Positions 51,102 to 61,400 of a stretch of 64,000 nucleotides of DNA are shown here, one piece after another. Numbering within the stretch: the first letter of the stretch is position 1; each line of letters starts with the position of its first letter. Under the pieces are notes generated by a model. The model ran no database searches, was not told the DNA's origin, and worked only from the letters and a program-made list of their open reading frames with translations. Position numbers and translations under genes: made by a program. The DNA is from Enterobacter chengduensis (lineage in GTDB: Bacteria; Pseudomonadota; Gammaproteobacteria; Enterobacterales; Enterobacteriaceae), in the NCBI RefSeq assembly GCF_001984825.2, contig NZ_CP043318.1, forward strand, positions 3,100,001-3,164,000. The letters run 5' to 3'.

Positions 51102-54100
51102 TTAATCCCCTTGTATAGGCTGGTAAGTTTTTCAAGTCTAATTGCTAGTGGAGCTAACAAAGTGTGATAGGAGAACGGATCTCCTAGCTCTTCATTTACC
51201 TCCTCAAGAAAATCCAAATCATCAAATTTCTCATGGACCAAACGAGCAAAGCGGCTTCGCGCATTTTCAGAGAACATTGGCTTTAGCTGCATAGTTTTTC
51301 GGACCAGCTCTAGTGCTTCATCCCTATTATCACTGATCAACCGATCAAATGACGATGCCATTCTTCGCTCTCCATCTGCATCATCAAACTCATCGGAAGC
51401 TAGTCGCAGCACACCACTCAAGTAGTTCAAGAATGCATTATCTTTGTATGACTCTAGGAATCGAGAAATCTGACCTCGTAGGATCGTCATCTTCTCGCTG
51501 CCTACTAGATGTTCCGTGCCCTCTTCTTCATCAGTTTCAAAAAAAACTGATGGCCATAACTTCGCCGATGCAGAATTCTCAGCCATATAGAGCAAAAGTT
51601 GGCTCGACTTGTCGTGTCTGAAATAACCCTCCAACTTCTCCTTAAATTCTTTGCCATCCATCCTGCCTTCAGCAAATGAACTACAGTGTTCATAAACGTT
51701 CTTCTGTGACTGGCGGCGGTTGTAGACAAAATGGTCATAGGACCAAAGTAAAAGAACAAGAAAAATAAATTGCGATTTATCGATAGACCCTTTTCTCAGC
51801 TTGTCGCAGAGAATTTTGTAGTACTGGTTATCACTACTGAACACATCAGCGAGCTTAAACTCAGGATCATACTTTCTGACGGTATGCTCAATTTTCTTTT
51901 CCAGGCCTTCTTCCGATAGGCACTGGAACTCGACATAGAGCGTTCCATTAAAAAAGTCTTCGATTACCCAGTCAGAGACAATACCTAATTGAGAAAGACG
52001 GTAGATAGCCTTTTCCAATTTAAACTTTTCCGTACCAAACTGCCTGGCAGTAATGATCACCGTGTTGTGTTCCTGATTGTACTTAAAGAATTCGTATACA
52101 TTTGCCATCAACTTGAACTCATCATTGATTGTGTCCAAGCCGTTTGTCATCAGGAATAGATTTGTGTTCAGGTCGCTATCGCGACTCAATGACTTCACGT
52201 ACTCCTTCAGATCTTTGACGTTCGTGATAGCGTCCCAAATCTTGTCGAGAATAGCTGAATTGGGCTCTTTTGTGAGAAGCACATAGCAATCTGCGGGTAC
52301 TTCCTTGAATAGTTTTTTATCTCGCCCGGCCCTGCCTGCTTCCTGATACAAGGCCTCCATCGACCCAGGTATTCCGAAGTGAATCGTATAGGCAATATTC
52401 CCCTTATTCACGCCCATTCCGAATGCCTTAGTGGCAGTAAGTAGGCGGTATTTATTTTCTTTAAATTCGTCTTGAACTTGGCGCTTATACCTATCGAAAG
52501 CCTCTCCCTGCAATCCACCCATTTTCGGAGCCGACCCCGAAAAATATCTAACATCCATCTTCAAGAGTGTTGAAATTCGGCCCGCTAAGCTATGACAACC
52601 CTTAGCTCCGTTGACGGTAGGTGTGAATATGATCCCCGCCTTATTGCCGTCTTCCCGATCGGAATTCCATTTACCCTCCATTTCAGAAACAAGCTTGACG
52701 ACTGCATCACCTTTAAGGCCTTTATCGTCGATAACGTGGAATGAGAGTTCCTCGCGAGTGAAGTCCATTGGGGTACGGACAAAATCATCGGGGATATCAA
52801 ACTCTGTTTGAATATCCTTTAAGACGTTAACTGATGCTGTTGCCGTTAGGCCTATATAACTTGCACTAGGAGCAAACCGTTCGATTGTATTTGCCAGGTT
52901 CAGATAAGAAGTCCTGAAATCATGTCCCCACTCAGACAAACAGTGAGCTTCATCGATCACCGCGTAGGCAAATGAGAGATCTAGTCCGATAGCCAACATC
53001 TCTTTTCTAAACGCATGGGTTTGGAATCGCTCAGGCGATATGAAAACGAAGAAGTACTTACCACGTCCGAAATCTCTCTGAACTTTGGCCTTCTCTCCTG
53101 CCTTCAAATCACTTGTAATAAAATTGCTTCGAGTGAAGCCGATGCTATCCAAATCTGCTTTCTGGTCATACATCAAACTTTTTATCGGGCACACGACAAA
53201 GCTAACGGCTGGTTGCAGGACCGCAGACAGCTGGTAACAAATCGACTTACCCGAACCTGTAGGCAGCAATCCTATTGTGCCGTTTTTCGAAAGTGCAGAT
53301 CCTATGATACCAACCTGCCCTTCCCTGAAATCTACATCCTCTAGGTATGGTAGAAACAGGTTGCTGAGGAAGTATCTCAGCGACTCTCGCTGCTCGCTGC
53401 CTGGGCTAAGATCTAGCTTGTAGGTAATGGGGTTACTACATGAAAGCTCGAAAAAGTCATAGTCAATCAATTGACTGGTTTCTATTGAAACAGCATTAGA
53501 ATCTTCGAAGTTTCGATAGAAATCGAAGTAATCCGTACGTGAATATATGACGTCTTGGTTAACTTGAAAGGAATCGTCATAACGCTCCAGTAAGCTGAAG
53601 TCGATGAATATATTTTCACCAGACCGTTCGCTCGGAAGCTCATCTGATTCGATCAGCGCAACCTCAATTCGCTTTTCTTCAATGCCGATGAGACGAAAGA
53701 TATTCGATAACAAATCGTTCAGGTCGTCCAGTGCCGCTTCAGCAAAATCAGTTCCATCACGATTGACTATGAATAGTTTTTTCAACTCCCCTAGTCTGAT
53801 CTGACCTCGTTCAAGAAGCTCTAATAACAGTATCTGGAAACGCAACGCCGAGGTCAGCCTCAATCGCGAGTCAGTAACATCGACTCCATTTTCATAAGCC
53901 TCTTGGTAATTCAATAAAGAAATACCATTAGGAGGCGTTAGGACACCATTTCGCTCTAGACTATCAACGATCTGAATTTGAGAAATAATCGAATTTATCT
54001 TACTGATAAATGACTGATTCTCAGATGCCACTTCTTGAACAGTGAAACGAACTGTCTTCAGTCCCAAGGTTTCAGTAAACGCATCCCTCATCTCATCTAA

Positions 54101-55771
54101 ATGCTGAGAATTTTGGTGCTGTTGACCATCTATCTCAATAATTAAACCAACTTGAGGAATGTAAAAATCTACCTGTCGGTTCTGGAATTGTTCAACGTAG
54201 ACCTGAGTCATATCGTAAATCTGAACTTCAGGGAGCATTAGTTGTTTTACAAAAATGTACTCACCGAAATACTTTGGAATCAGCTCATCAAAAAACCTTT
54301 TCGCTGGGTAGTACCCAGAATGCTTGTTGCCTCGAATCAATCTATTCCAAAAAACTGGCTTATCTGACACAAGAGCCTGAGCTGATGTATTAAGACCGCT
54401 CTTCTCCAGTTCAATGCCAAATGCCTTCCTCAGTTTCCGCGAGGCTATTGTTGGCTTCCCTCTCTGAAGCATATTCTTAAGAACTTGAATTGCTGCAAAT
54501 AGCTGTCCAGACGCCGTTTCAGACGAGATAGAATACTGGAGAAGATTGTGGAAAATGAAGTTATGGTTGGTTCTCGCGTAGTTAGCAGAAAACTTCTTGC
54601 TTACAAGCCTGCTACTAGACTTCGACCTGACATGTCTAGATAGTTCACTTTCGTCCGCCAGCGAGTCGATGATTGGGTTGTACAAATCTGAAAACAGTTG
54701 GTTATTGTGTTGTTGTTCTTGGCTGTCAGTGCCTAGCTCCAATCTATAGAGAGTTTTAACCAACGTAAAAATGTAAATACTTGAATTCGGAAAAGCTTGA
54801 GATAGACAGCGTGTTATCTCATCAATTGTAGCCCCCGAAGTTAATACGTCGTCAACGATCAGAAATGTCGGATTTGAATTAGCTTCTATTGAATCAAAAT
54901 CGGCTTTATAGGCACCTCTGACCTGGTGGAGTCTTTGTGCTGCAGTGCAATTAGTCGATTTATCTAATACGTGATCTTTCTCTAATATCTTAGGTTGGTA
55001 AGAAGCCCCTAAAGCAACAGCCAGCGATTTGCCCAAGGTATCTAATGCTTTATCGCCATCTTCAGCCCTAAGCTCAGCGTGACCTAACGCTCGAACAACT
55101 ATATCTATGGCTGGGAATGAAGGAGCTAGCTCAACAGTCTTGTTAACCCAGCGGCGAACAGAAGTATTCTTGTTATCTTTGAAAGACCAAACTTCCTGTT
55201 TGATACCATCTAAATAGAATCCCAGATGAAGTTTATTCCCAGATTGTATTAACTCAGAACGTCCAGTTCTTGCGGAGCTCCGCGTCGAGTTTTTTCCAAT
55301 AAGCTCGGTGAGACCGCTTATTCCCTTATGTGAGGAATCGATCTCCGAGGCAGAACCCCAATCTACTGAGAAAAACTCAACTCCTGCATTGGAAGCAGCG
55401 TCTCGATCTAGGTTACTATCTCCTAAATAAATTGACTCGTCGGCGCTAACACCGAAGTACTCGAGAATACGAGTAACGCCCTCAGGGCTCGGCTTATGCT
55501 GCGTTACATCATGGTAGGCTACTACATAATCAACAGTGATACTGAAGTGTTTGAGTAGCCCCTGAACGTAGTTCGAAGGCGCATTCGAGAAGATAGCAAC
55601 CTTGATTCCAACCGACCGAGCCGTTGTAACAAGGCCGACAACGTCCTGATAGATGACACAACCATTAAAGTACCTGGGTATGTCTCTCCATCGGCCAGCT
55701 GACCGAAGTGGTTCGAGGCTTGATGTATCAATAAGCGTGTCATCAAGATCGAGGACGATGACCTTTATCAC
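51095..55771 (-). CDS. HAD + phosphoribosyltransferase + Vsr/DUF559-like nuclease + RecQ helicase fusion (1,558 residues)
   Basis: Starts with GTG at 55771, overlapping the DprA stop by 4 bases. Domains: HAD phosphatase 1-160 (VLDLDDTLID with Asp8/Asp10, Thr/Ser motif FSNAPSN, Lys93 in HKPSPEG, GDSNLDRDAA 117-126); type I phosphoribosyltransferase about 200-345 with the PRPP loop FLIVDDVLTSGAT (303-315); a DUF559/Vsr-like nuclease about 500-600 (QVDFYIPQVGLIIEIDGQQH, Asp535, Glu546, Asp548); RecQ helicase from about 800 with Walker A LPTGSGKS (836-843), VIDEAHCLSEWGHDFR (938-953), TATA (976-979) and QEAGRAGRD (1143-1151). The last 380 residues are helical and unrecognised. All four active sites look intact. 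Family parallels: ShosT-like HAD/PRTase proteins act with DprA partners as toxins; RecQ fusion is not known to me. Confidence 0.85.
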   Translation of the reverse strand: MIKVIVLDLDDTLIDTSSLEPLRSAGRWRDIPRYFNGCVIYQDVVGLVTTARSVGIKVAIFSNAPSNYVQGLLKHFSITVDYVVAYHDVTQHKPSPEGVTRILEYFGVSADESIYLGDSNLDRDAASNAGVEFFSVDWGSASEIDSSHKGISGLTELIGKNSTRSSARTGRSELIQSGNKLHLGFYLDGIKQEVWSFKDNKNTSVRRWVNKTVELAPSFPAIDIVVRALGHAELRAEDGDKALDTLGKSLAVALGASYQPKILEKDHVLDKSTNCTAAQRLHQVRGAYKADFDSIEANSNPTFLIVDDVLTSGATIDEITRCLSQAFPNSSIYIFTLVKTLYRLELGTDSQEQQHNNQLFSDLYNPIIDSLADESELSRHVRSKSSSRLVSKKFSANYARTNHNFIFHNLLQYSISSETASGQLFAAIQVLKNMLQRGKPTIASRKLRKAFGIELEKSGLNTSAQALVSDKPVFWNRLIRGNKHSGYYPAKRFFDELIPKYFGEYIFVKQLMLPEVQIYDMTQVYVEQFQNRQVDFYIPQVGLIIEIDGQQHQNSQHLDEMRDAFTETLGLKTVRFTVQEVASENQSFISKINSIISQIQIVDSLERNGVLTPPNGISLLNYQEAYENGVDVTDSRLRLTSALRFQILLLELLERGQIRLGELKKLFIVNRDGTDFAEAALDDLNDLLSNIFRLIGIEEKRIEVALIESDELPSERSGENIFIDFSLLERYDDSFQVNQDVIYSRTDYFDFYRNFEDSNAVSIETSQLIDYDFFELSCSNPITYKLDLSPGSEQRESLRYFLSNLFLPYLEDVDFREGQVGIIGSALSKNGTIGLLPTGSGKSICYQLSAVLQPAVSFVVCPIKSLMYDQKADLDSIGFTRSNFITSDLKAGEKAKVQRDFGRGKYFFVFISPERFQTHAFRKEMLAIGLDLSFAYAVIDEAHCLSEWGHDFRTSYLNLANTIERFAPSASYIGLTATASVNVLKDIQTEFDIPDDFVRTPMDFTREELSFHVIDDKGLKGDAVVKLVSEMEGKWNSDREDGNKAGIIFTPTVNGAKGCHSLAGRISTLLKMDVRYFSGSAPKMGGLQGEAFDRYKRQVQDEFKENKYRLLTATKAFGMGVNKGNIAYTIHFGIPGSMEALYQEAGRAGRDKKLFKEVPADCYVLLTKEPNSAILDKIWDAITNVKDLKEYVKSLSRDSDLNTNLFLMTNGLDTINDEFKLMANVYEFFKYNQEHNTVIITARQFGTEKFKLEKAIYRLSQLGIVSDWVIEDFFNGTLYVEFQCLSEEGLEKKIEHTVRKYDPEFKLADVFSSDNQYYKILCDKLRKGSIDKSQFIFLVLLLWSYDHFVYNRRQSQKNVYEHCSSFAEGRMDGKEFKEKLEGYFRHDKSSQLLLYMAENSASAKLWPSVFFETDEEEGTEHLVGSEKMTILRGQISRFLESYKDNAFLNYLSGVLRLASDEFDDADGERRMASSFDRLISDNRDEALELVRKTMQLKPMFSENARSRFARLVHEKFDDLDFLEEVNEELGDPFSYHTLLAPLAIRLEKLTSLYKGINW

Positions 55772-56739
55772 AGCAGGCCACCTTTTGCTTTCAACGACCT
55801 AAATGAACTCGCGATATCTTCTAATTGAAGACGAATATCTTCATAAGATTCGCTCGTGTAGGGTATCGCCCTCCCTTCGTTAACTAGCTGTTGAGTTCCT
55901 GAAATTGCCTTGATAGTAAGATCTGGATACTTAGCTTTATGTGCGTCAGGAACGAAGACAGGACGCATCATAGAGATAGCAGATTTGACTGCGTGCATCG
56001 TCCCACCATCTATCGAAGTTTCAATAGCAAAGACGGCAGTAGATAAACCTGCTTGTATCCTGTCTCGCTTAGCAAAGAACGCAGGTATTGCTTTGGTTCC
56101 TGGTGCATTCTCTGCAACTAGAAGTCCGCCCTCGTCCAATATTTCCTTAGCGAGTTCCCGATTACTTGCGGGAGAAATAGACTCCACATCGACAAGAACA
56201 GAAATCGTTGGTGTTTTGGCGTCTAATGCCGCGCGATGAGCAATTGTATCGATACCCAGTGCAAGTCCACTGACTATCGTGAAGCCATAAGTCGCAAACT
56301 TTTGAATAGTTTTAATCGTTATGGTTTCCCCCTTGGGGGTGTTTTCACGAGTGCCTACAACCGCTAATGAAAGCCTATTATCTAAGAGGTTCAGATTGCC
56401 TTTGCAGTATAGAAAAGGAGGAGGTTTCGGGAGACCGTATAACGCAATTGGATAGGTTTTCGTACCGAAGAGAACAATCTCAACACCTTTATTTTTGAAC
56501 GAATCAATCTCAGCTTGTACTTCGACCCTGAGAGCTTGGAAGTTCGCAGTATCTAAGAAGCTTTCGAGAGTTGCTCGAGATTTACCGTTTGATATTTTTA
56601 GATTGGAGGAGTGGTGTGCCAGTTCTTCGAGTGTTGCCACTCCGCTATACGCTGAAAACTTTAAGATGGACAGAACAGTTTCATCACCAACGTTCATTAG
56701 CCTCTTGACAACAAGAGCATCTACTATGTTCACATCCAC
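55768..56739 (-). CDS. DprA/Smf-family Rossmann protein (ShosA-like position)
   Basis: 323 residues. N-terminal helical domain (1-90), then a DprA Rossmann fold: LAVVGTRENTPKGE (about 124-137), TIVSGLALGIDTIAHRAAL (153-171), KRDRIQAGLSTAVFAIE and GGTMHAVKSA. DprA proteins load RecA on single-stranded DNA in transformation; in defence modules DprA relatives serve as antitoxin or DNA sensor beside phosphoribosyltransferase toxins. There is no C-terminal winged helix. ATG 56739 has GGAG only 3 bases upstream; a GTG two codons on has better spacing. First gene of the operon. Confidence 0.88.
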   Translation of the reverse strand: MDVNIVDALVVKRLMNVGDETVLSILKFSAYSGVATLEELAHHSSNLKISNGKSRATLESFLDTANFQALRVEVQAEIDSFKNKGVEIVLFGTKTYPIALYGLPKPPPFLYCKGNLNLLDNRLSLAVVGTRENTPKGETITIKTIQKFATYGFTIVSGLALGIDTIAHRAALDAKTPTISVLVDVESISPASNRELAKEILDEGGLLVAENAPGTKAIPAFFAKRDRIQAGLSTAVFAIETSIDGGTMHAVKSAISMMRPVFVPDAHKAKYPDLTIKAISGTQQLVNEGRAIPYTSESYEDIRLQLEDIASSFRSLKAKGGLL

Positions 56740-56848
56740 TCCAAAAACACAACAAATTCTAGTCCATTAACCACAAATTTACTTGTATTCGACCGAAAAC
56801 ACAATAAAGTCAATCTCTATAAGCAGATATACGCCACGGCAAGTGTTG

Positions 56849-56925
56849 TGGTCAACTAAAACTGGCCACCGCGTTAGAGTTTTTCCAGTATTGGTTTTCT
56901 GATTCGTTTGGTGGTAACCCACCAT
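56849..56925 (-). mobile_element. End fragment of the same IS type as at 49127
   Basis: TGGTCAACTAAAACTGGCCA onward matches the 49127 end of the IS3-family element with a few changes over 77 bases, in the same orientation. It is cut by IS1 at 56926. Confidence 0.9.
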
Positions 56926-56940
56926 GGTAATGACTCCAAC

Positions 56941-57444
56941 TTATTGATAGTGTTTTATGTTCAGATAATGCCCGATGACCTTGTCATGCAGCTCCACCGA
57001 TTTTGAGAACGACAGTGACTTCCGTCCCAGCCGTGCCAGGTGCTGCCTCAGATTCAGGTTATGCCGCTCAATTCGCTGCGTATATCGCTTGCTGATTACG
57101 TGCAGCTTTCCCTTCAGGCGGGATTCATACAGCGGCCAGCCATCCGTCATCCATACCACGACCTCAAAGGCCGACAGCAGGCTCAGTAGACGCTCCAGCG
57201 TGGCCAACGTGCGTTCACCGAATACTTGCGCCACAACCGTCCTCCGTATCCTGTCATACGCGTAAAACAACCAGCGCTGGCGTGATTTAGCGCCGACGTA
57301 ACCCCACTGTTCGTCCATTTCCGCGCAAACAATGACGTCACTGCCCGGTTGTATGCGTGAGTTTACCGACTGCGGCCTGAGTTTTTTAAGTGTCGTAAAA
57401 TCGTGTTGAGGCCAACGCCCATAATGCGTGCACTGGCGCGACAT
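56941..57444 (-). CDS. insB: IS1 transposase InsB frame
   Basis: 167 residues; the catalytic region includes [22 protein letters not shown] and [18 protein letters not shown]. Made as InsAB' by -1 frameshift from insA. Confidence 0.97.
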   Translation of the reverse strand: MSRQCTHYGRWPQHDFTTLKKLRPQSVNSRIQPGSDVIVCAEMDEQWGYVGAKSRQRWLFYAYDRIRRTVVAQVFGERTLATLERLLSLLSAFEVVVWMTDGWPLYESRLKGKLHVISKRYTQRIERHNLNLRQHLARLGRKSLSFSKSVELHDKVIGHYLNIKHYQ

Positions 57445-57638
57445 CCGACGCCATTCATGGCCATATCAATGATTTTCTGGTGCGTACCGGGTTGAGAAGC
57501 GGTGTAAGTGAACTGCAGTTGCCATGTTTTACGGCAGTGAGAGCAGAGATAGCGCTGATGTCCGGCGGTGCTTTTGCCGTTACGCACCACCCCGTCAGTA
57601 GCTGAACAGGAGGGACAGCTGATAGAAACAGAAGCCAC
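57363..57638 (-). CDS. insA: IS1 InsA
   Basis: 91 residues with a zinc finger (CPSC...CSHC) and HTH ([17 protein letters not shown]); binds IS1 ends and represses transposition. Confidence 0.97.
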   Translation of the reverse strand: MASVSISCPSCSATDGVVRNGKSTAGHQRYLCSHCRKTWQLQFTYTASQPGTHQKIIDMAMNGVGCRASARIMGVGLNTILRHLKNSGRSR

Positions 57639-57724
57639 TGGAGCACCTCAAAAACACCATCATACACTAAATCAGTAAGTTGGCAGCATCACCGACAAAT
57701 GAGCCCATTGGAATAAGTTAGAAA

Positions 57725-58480
57725 CTACATATCTGCCAACAACATCCCAGCCATACCATCCAGTCGCTTCTTGACCTTTTCCCACCCCGGCATAACCTGC
57801 CCCATCAAGCGGTAAAACTCCTCACTATGGTTGTGCTCAGCAACATGACATAACTCATGTAGCAAGACATAATCGATACATTCTGAGGATGCCTTAACCA
57901 GCCATGGATTCAGGGTCAGACAGCCTTTTGCTGAACAGTTGCCCCATTGCGTTTGCATCGCCCGCAGACGTATCGGAGGACGCTCACTGACCCAAAGGGT
58001 CTGCGGAATCAGTAAATCAAGCCTGCGCTGAAAAACATCTCTGGCACGTTCCCGATACCATTCAGCCAGCAAGGCTTTAATCTTTTCTGCCGATTTGTGT
58101 CTGACAGTCACTTCCAGACGCCCACGCAACATTTTCACTCGTTGCGGTACAGTAGCGTCTTCTGTCACTTTCAACTGATATTGCTTACCGAGATAATAAT
58201 GGCTTTCTCCGCTGACATACTGACGCGGAACAATGTGTGTCTGTTGCTCCCTGAAATCACGCAGTTGCTGGTATATCCAGCCCCCTCGTTTTTTCAGCGC
58301 AGACAATACCTCGTGCTCCGGTGTTTCAGGCGGTACAGAGGCCACAACCCGGCAGTCCGGATAAACCTTGATGAGCACCCTGCCCTTTACGACCTGACGC
58401 GGAACACACTGTACGGTGATGACCTCATCACCATAAACAATGCGTAACGCTTTCATTGCTGGCGATTCTTTTTCACTCAT
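57725..58480 (-). CDS. YgjP/SprT-like (DUF45, M48-type) metallopeptidase in the hsd operon
   Basis: 251 residues. The zinc site HELCHVAEHNHSEEF (HExxH, plus a third His) and upstream WGNCSAKGCLTLNPWLV define the YgjP/WSS1-related family. ATG 58480 overlaps the hsdR stop by 4 bases, so it is coupled to hsdR. Such peptidases often accompany type I restriction operons; a role in protein-DNA crosslink repair or in control of HsdR is possible but unproven. Confidence 0.88.
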   Translation of the reverse strand: MSEKESPAMKALRIVYGDEVITVQCVPRQVVKGRVLIKVYPDCRVVASVPPETPEHEVLSALKKRGGWIYQQLRDFREQQTHIVPRQYVSGESHYYLGKQYQLKVTEDATVPQRVKMLRGRLEVTVRHKSAEKIKALLAEWYRERARDVFQRRLDLLIPQTLWVSERPPIRLRAMQTQWGNCSAKGCLTLNPWLVKASSECIDYVLLHELCHVAEHNHSEEFYRLMGQVMPGWEKVKKRLDGMAGMLLADM

Positions 58481-61400
58481 GATTTCATCAAACCAACGCG
58501 CAGTATCTGGATGATGGTTTCCACAATACGGTTAACCTGATTCATTCCGGCACCAATTTCCCGGCAGGCCGTAAACAGCAGTGGTAGCAGACTTGTCTTA
58601 ACGACTTTCTCAATGTCCTGGGGGTTCAGGGAGTTTTCTGCCACCGCTTTGACGATAATGTTGTCCACTTCAAAAGCCAGCTTCGTCCACTTATCCTGCA
58701 CCTGAACGTCGTTTACCGCAAAAACCTCAGGTAGCTCTTTTTTAAATACACCGTAATACGCCTGAGCATGCTTGTTTACCGCCAGTGCATCCGGGATATC
58801 GCTGAGCTTACGGGCTTCAACCTGTTCTTCAAATTCACGGAACAAAAGGTACTGTTTCAGCGGATGGTCAAACAGTTTTTCAGCCTCTTCGATAGCCATA
58901 CGCAGGAGTTTTGAAAATGCCTCCTGAGCATACGGGTCATCACGCAGCTCCTGCTCAATCATCTTTGTCACACGGGTTTTAATGATGTCGGTTTCATTGC
59001 GGGTTTTATTGTTGTCCCACTCTTCGGGCTTTTCGCTCTTGCCCATTTTACCGACTTCATACACGCCATCCGGTTCACGAACCTCAACGCCGGTGACATG
59101 CTTATCCAGCAGTTTTTTCACCTGCTCAGCGTAGTCGTCATAATTGACCTGCTCTCCACTTACCTGCATCGCCCACTGGCGCAGGCTGGACATCTGTTTT
59201 ACGGTTTCTTTATAGAGATTTCGGTCTTGTTCCGTAAAGCTCTTGTCGGTGAAGAAGGTAGCGGACTGCAGTGCCACTTTCAGGCATCCGGCAAAGGCCG
59301 TTAACGCCTCGAAGAAATCATCACGGGTTTTCTGATGGATATCGACCATCTCTCCGTCACGTTCTTCCATTTTAGGCACCAGTACCGCACGTAACTGCTC
59401 AGTATCATTTTTGTTTTTGACACCAGCAAATATGGCCCACAGCTGGTTATACAGATGCGGCAGGCGCTTGTATTCAGAGCTCATGGCGCTGTACAGCCCG
59501 TCAATATCTTTGATGTCGTATCCGCCCTGAGTTCGGGAGGCGAGGTCCTGATATTTGCCGATAGTCGTGTCCAGCTCAGCCAGAATACCGCGATAATCAA
59601 TCAGCAGACCGAACTTTTTCAGTGGATGCAGTCGGTTCACCCGCGCAATCGCCTGGATAAGGTTGTGGGACTTAAGCGGCTTGTCGATATACAGCACGGT
59701 ATTCTTCGGCTCATCAAACCCGGTGAGCAGTTTATCAACGACTATCAGCAATTTGAGCTTCTCATCGGTATCGAAACGACTGATGACATTACGGGTATAC
59801 ACAGACTCATCCTGCGTGCCGACATTATCCTTCCACCATTTCGTCACTTCCGGCAGTTTGCTTTCATCCACTTCGGTATTCCCTTCCCGGGTATCCGGCG
59901 GGCTGATAACTACTGCTGACTCAAACAACCCGGCTTCATCAAGATACTTTTTATATTTGATGGCGGAAATCTTGCTGTCGCAGGCAAGCTGGCCTTTCAG
60001 TCCCTCATCAATATTCTTCGAGAAGTGCGTGGCGATATCGAGTGCGATCAGACGGATGCGATCATCTGCACTATAAACCTCACCTTTACGGGCATATTTA
60101 CGCTTAAGGTCGGCTTTTTGCGCTTCGCTTAACCCATCGGTAATACGATCAAACCAGGCATCTATTGCCCGATCGTTAACCTCAAGGTCGGGAATACGTT
60201 CTTCATACAGCAAAGGTGTAACGGCTTTATCTTCTACCGCTCGCTGCATGGTATAAGCGTGGACAATCGGTCCGAATTTATTGGTGGTCTTATCTTCTTT
60301 TAGCAATGGCGTACCAGTAAATGCTACAAAGGCGGCGTTCGGCAGTGCCAGTTTCATTCGCACATGGTTCTCACCACCCTGGCTACGGTGTCCTTCATCA
60401 ATCAGAACGATGATATCGGGGCTGGTATTGACGCATTCAGGAAGTTTTGTCGCTGAATTAAATTTCTGGATTAGGGTGAAAATGATGCGTTCTTTACCGG
60501 AGCCAATCTGTTTCGCCAGCATCTGCCCGGATGTCGCCATTGCATTGGCTTTGTCTTTTTTCCCGGCCAACTCGCCGCCGGATGCAAAGGTATTGCTGAG
60601 CTGTTCTTCAAGATCGATACGGTCCGTCACCACCACGATACGACACCGCTTCAGGCTGTCATGAAGAATCAGCGCCTTGCTGAGGAACACCATGGTGTAA
60701 GATTTACCTGACCCCGTGGTATGCCAGATCACCCCACCTTCCCTGCCCCCGTCTGGTCTGCGGGTACTGATGCGTTCCAGCAGTCTTTTTATCCCGAACA
60801 CCTGCTGATAGCGGGCAACAATTTTTCCGGTTTTTTTATCAAACAGGGTGAAGAAGCGGGTCATCTCCAGCAGACGTTCCGGTGAAAGCAGACTGATGAG
60901 CAGCTTATCCTGCCCGCTGACTGCCAGTTCCCCCCCATCGATTAACTGTTGATACCATTTGAGATCGACTGAAGGACGATGATCAAACAACGCATGAATT
61001 TGTTCAGTAGATAACTTATGGTTGCGCAGCGCATACATCTGCGCGTAAGTAATATCTTCTTCGCGCCATGCCGCCCAGAATTTCATTGGTGTATGACAGG
61101 TACCGTAGCGCCCGTCATGCCCGTTAATCGACAGTAATATCTGGCTGTAAGCAAACAGCTGCGGGATTTCGTCGTTGAGCTGATTGCGGATACTCTGGGA
61201 TATCCCTTCGTCAATGGTTGGCCCTTTCTTGCCGTGACCCGCCGGGCTTTTCGCTTCAATGACGGCCAGCGGGATACCATTCACAAAACACACAATATCC
61301 GGCCTGCGGGTTTCGACACCGCCTGACCGCAATACCGTAAATTCTTCGGTAAAATGGAACTGGTTATTTTCCGGATGTTCCCAGTCGATCAGCGCAATGG

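Larger units (their letters stand above)
56926..57693 (-). mobile_element. IS1, complete, 768 bp
   Basis: GGTAATGACTCCAACTTATT at one end and its inverted partner ending ...GGCAGCATCACC at the other; length exactly 768 bp. No 9-bp (or 8-bp) target duplication: left flank AACCCACCAT, right flank GACAAATGAG. Hence an adjacent deletion or recombination followed insertion. Confidence 0.97.

Noticed and set aside
50613..56739. Calling the operon plain ShosTA
   Set aside because: ShosTA is a two-gene pair; the nuclease and RecQ fusion and the membrane coiled-coil gene are additional, so only a relationship is proposed.
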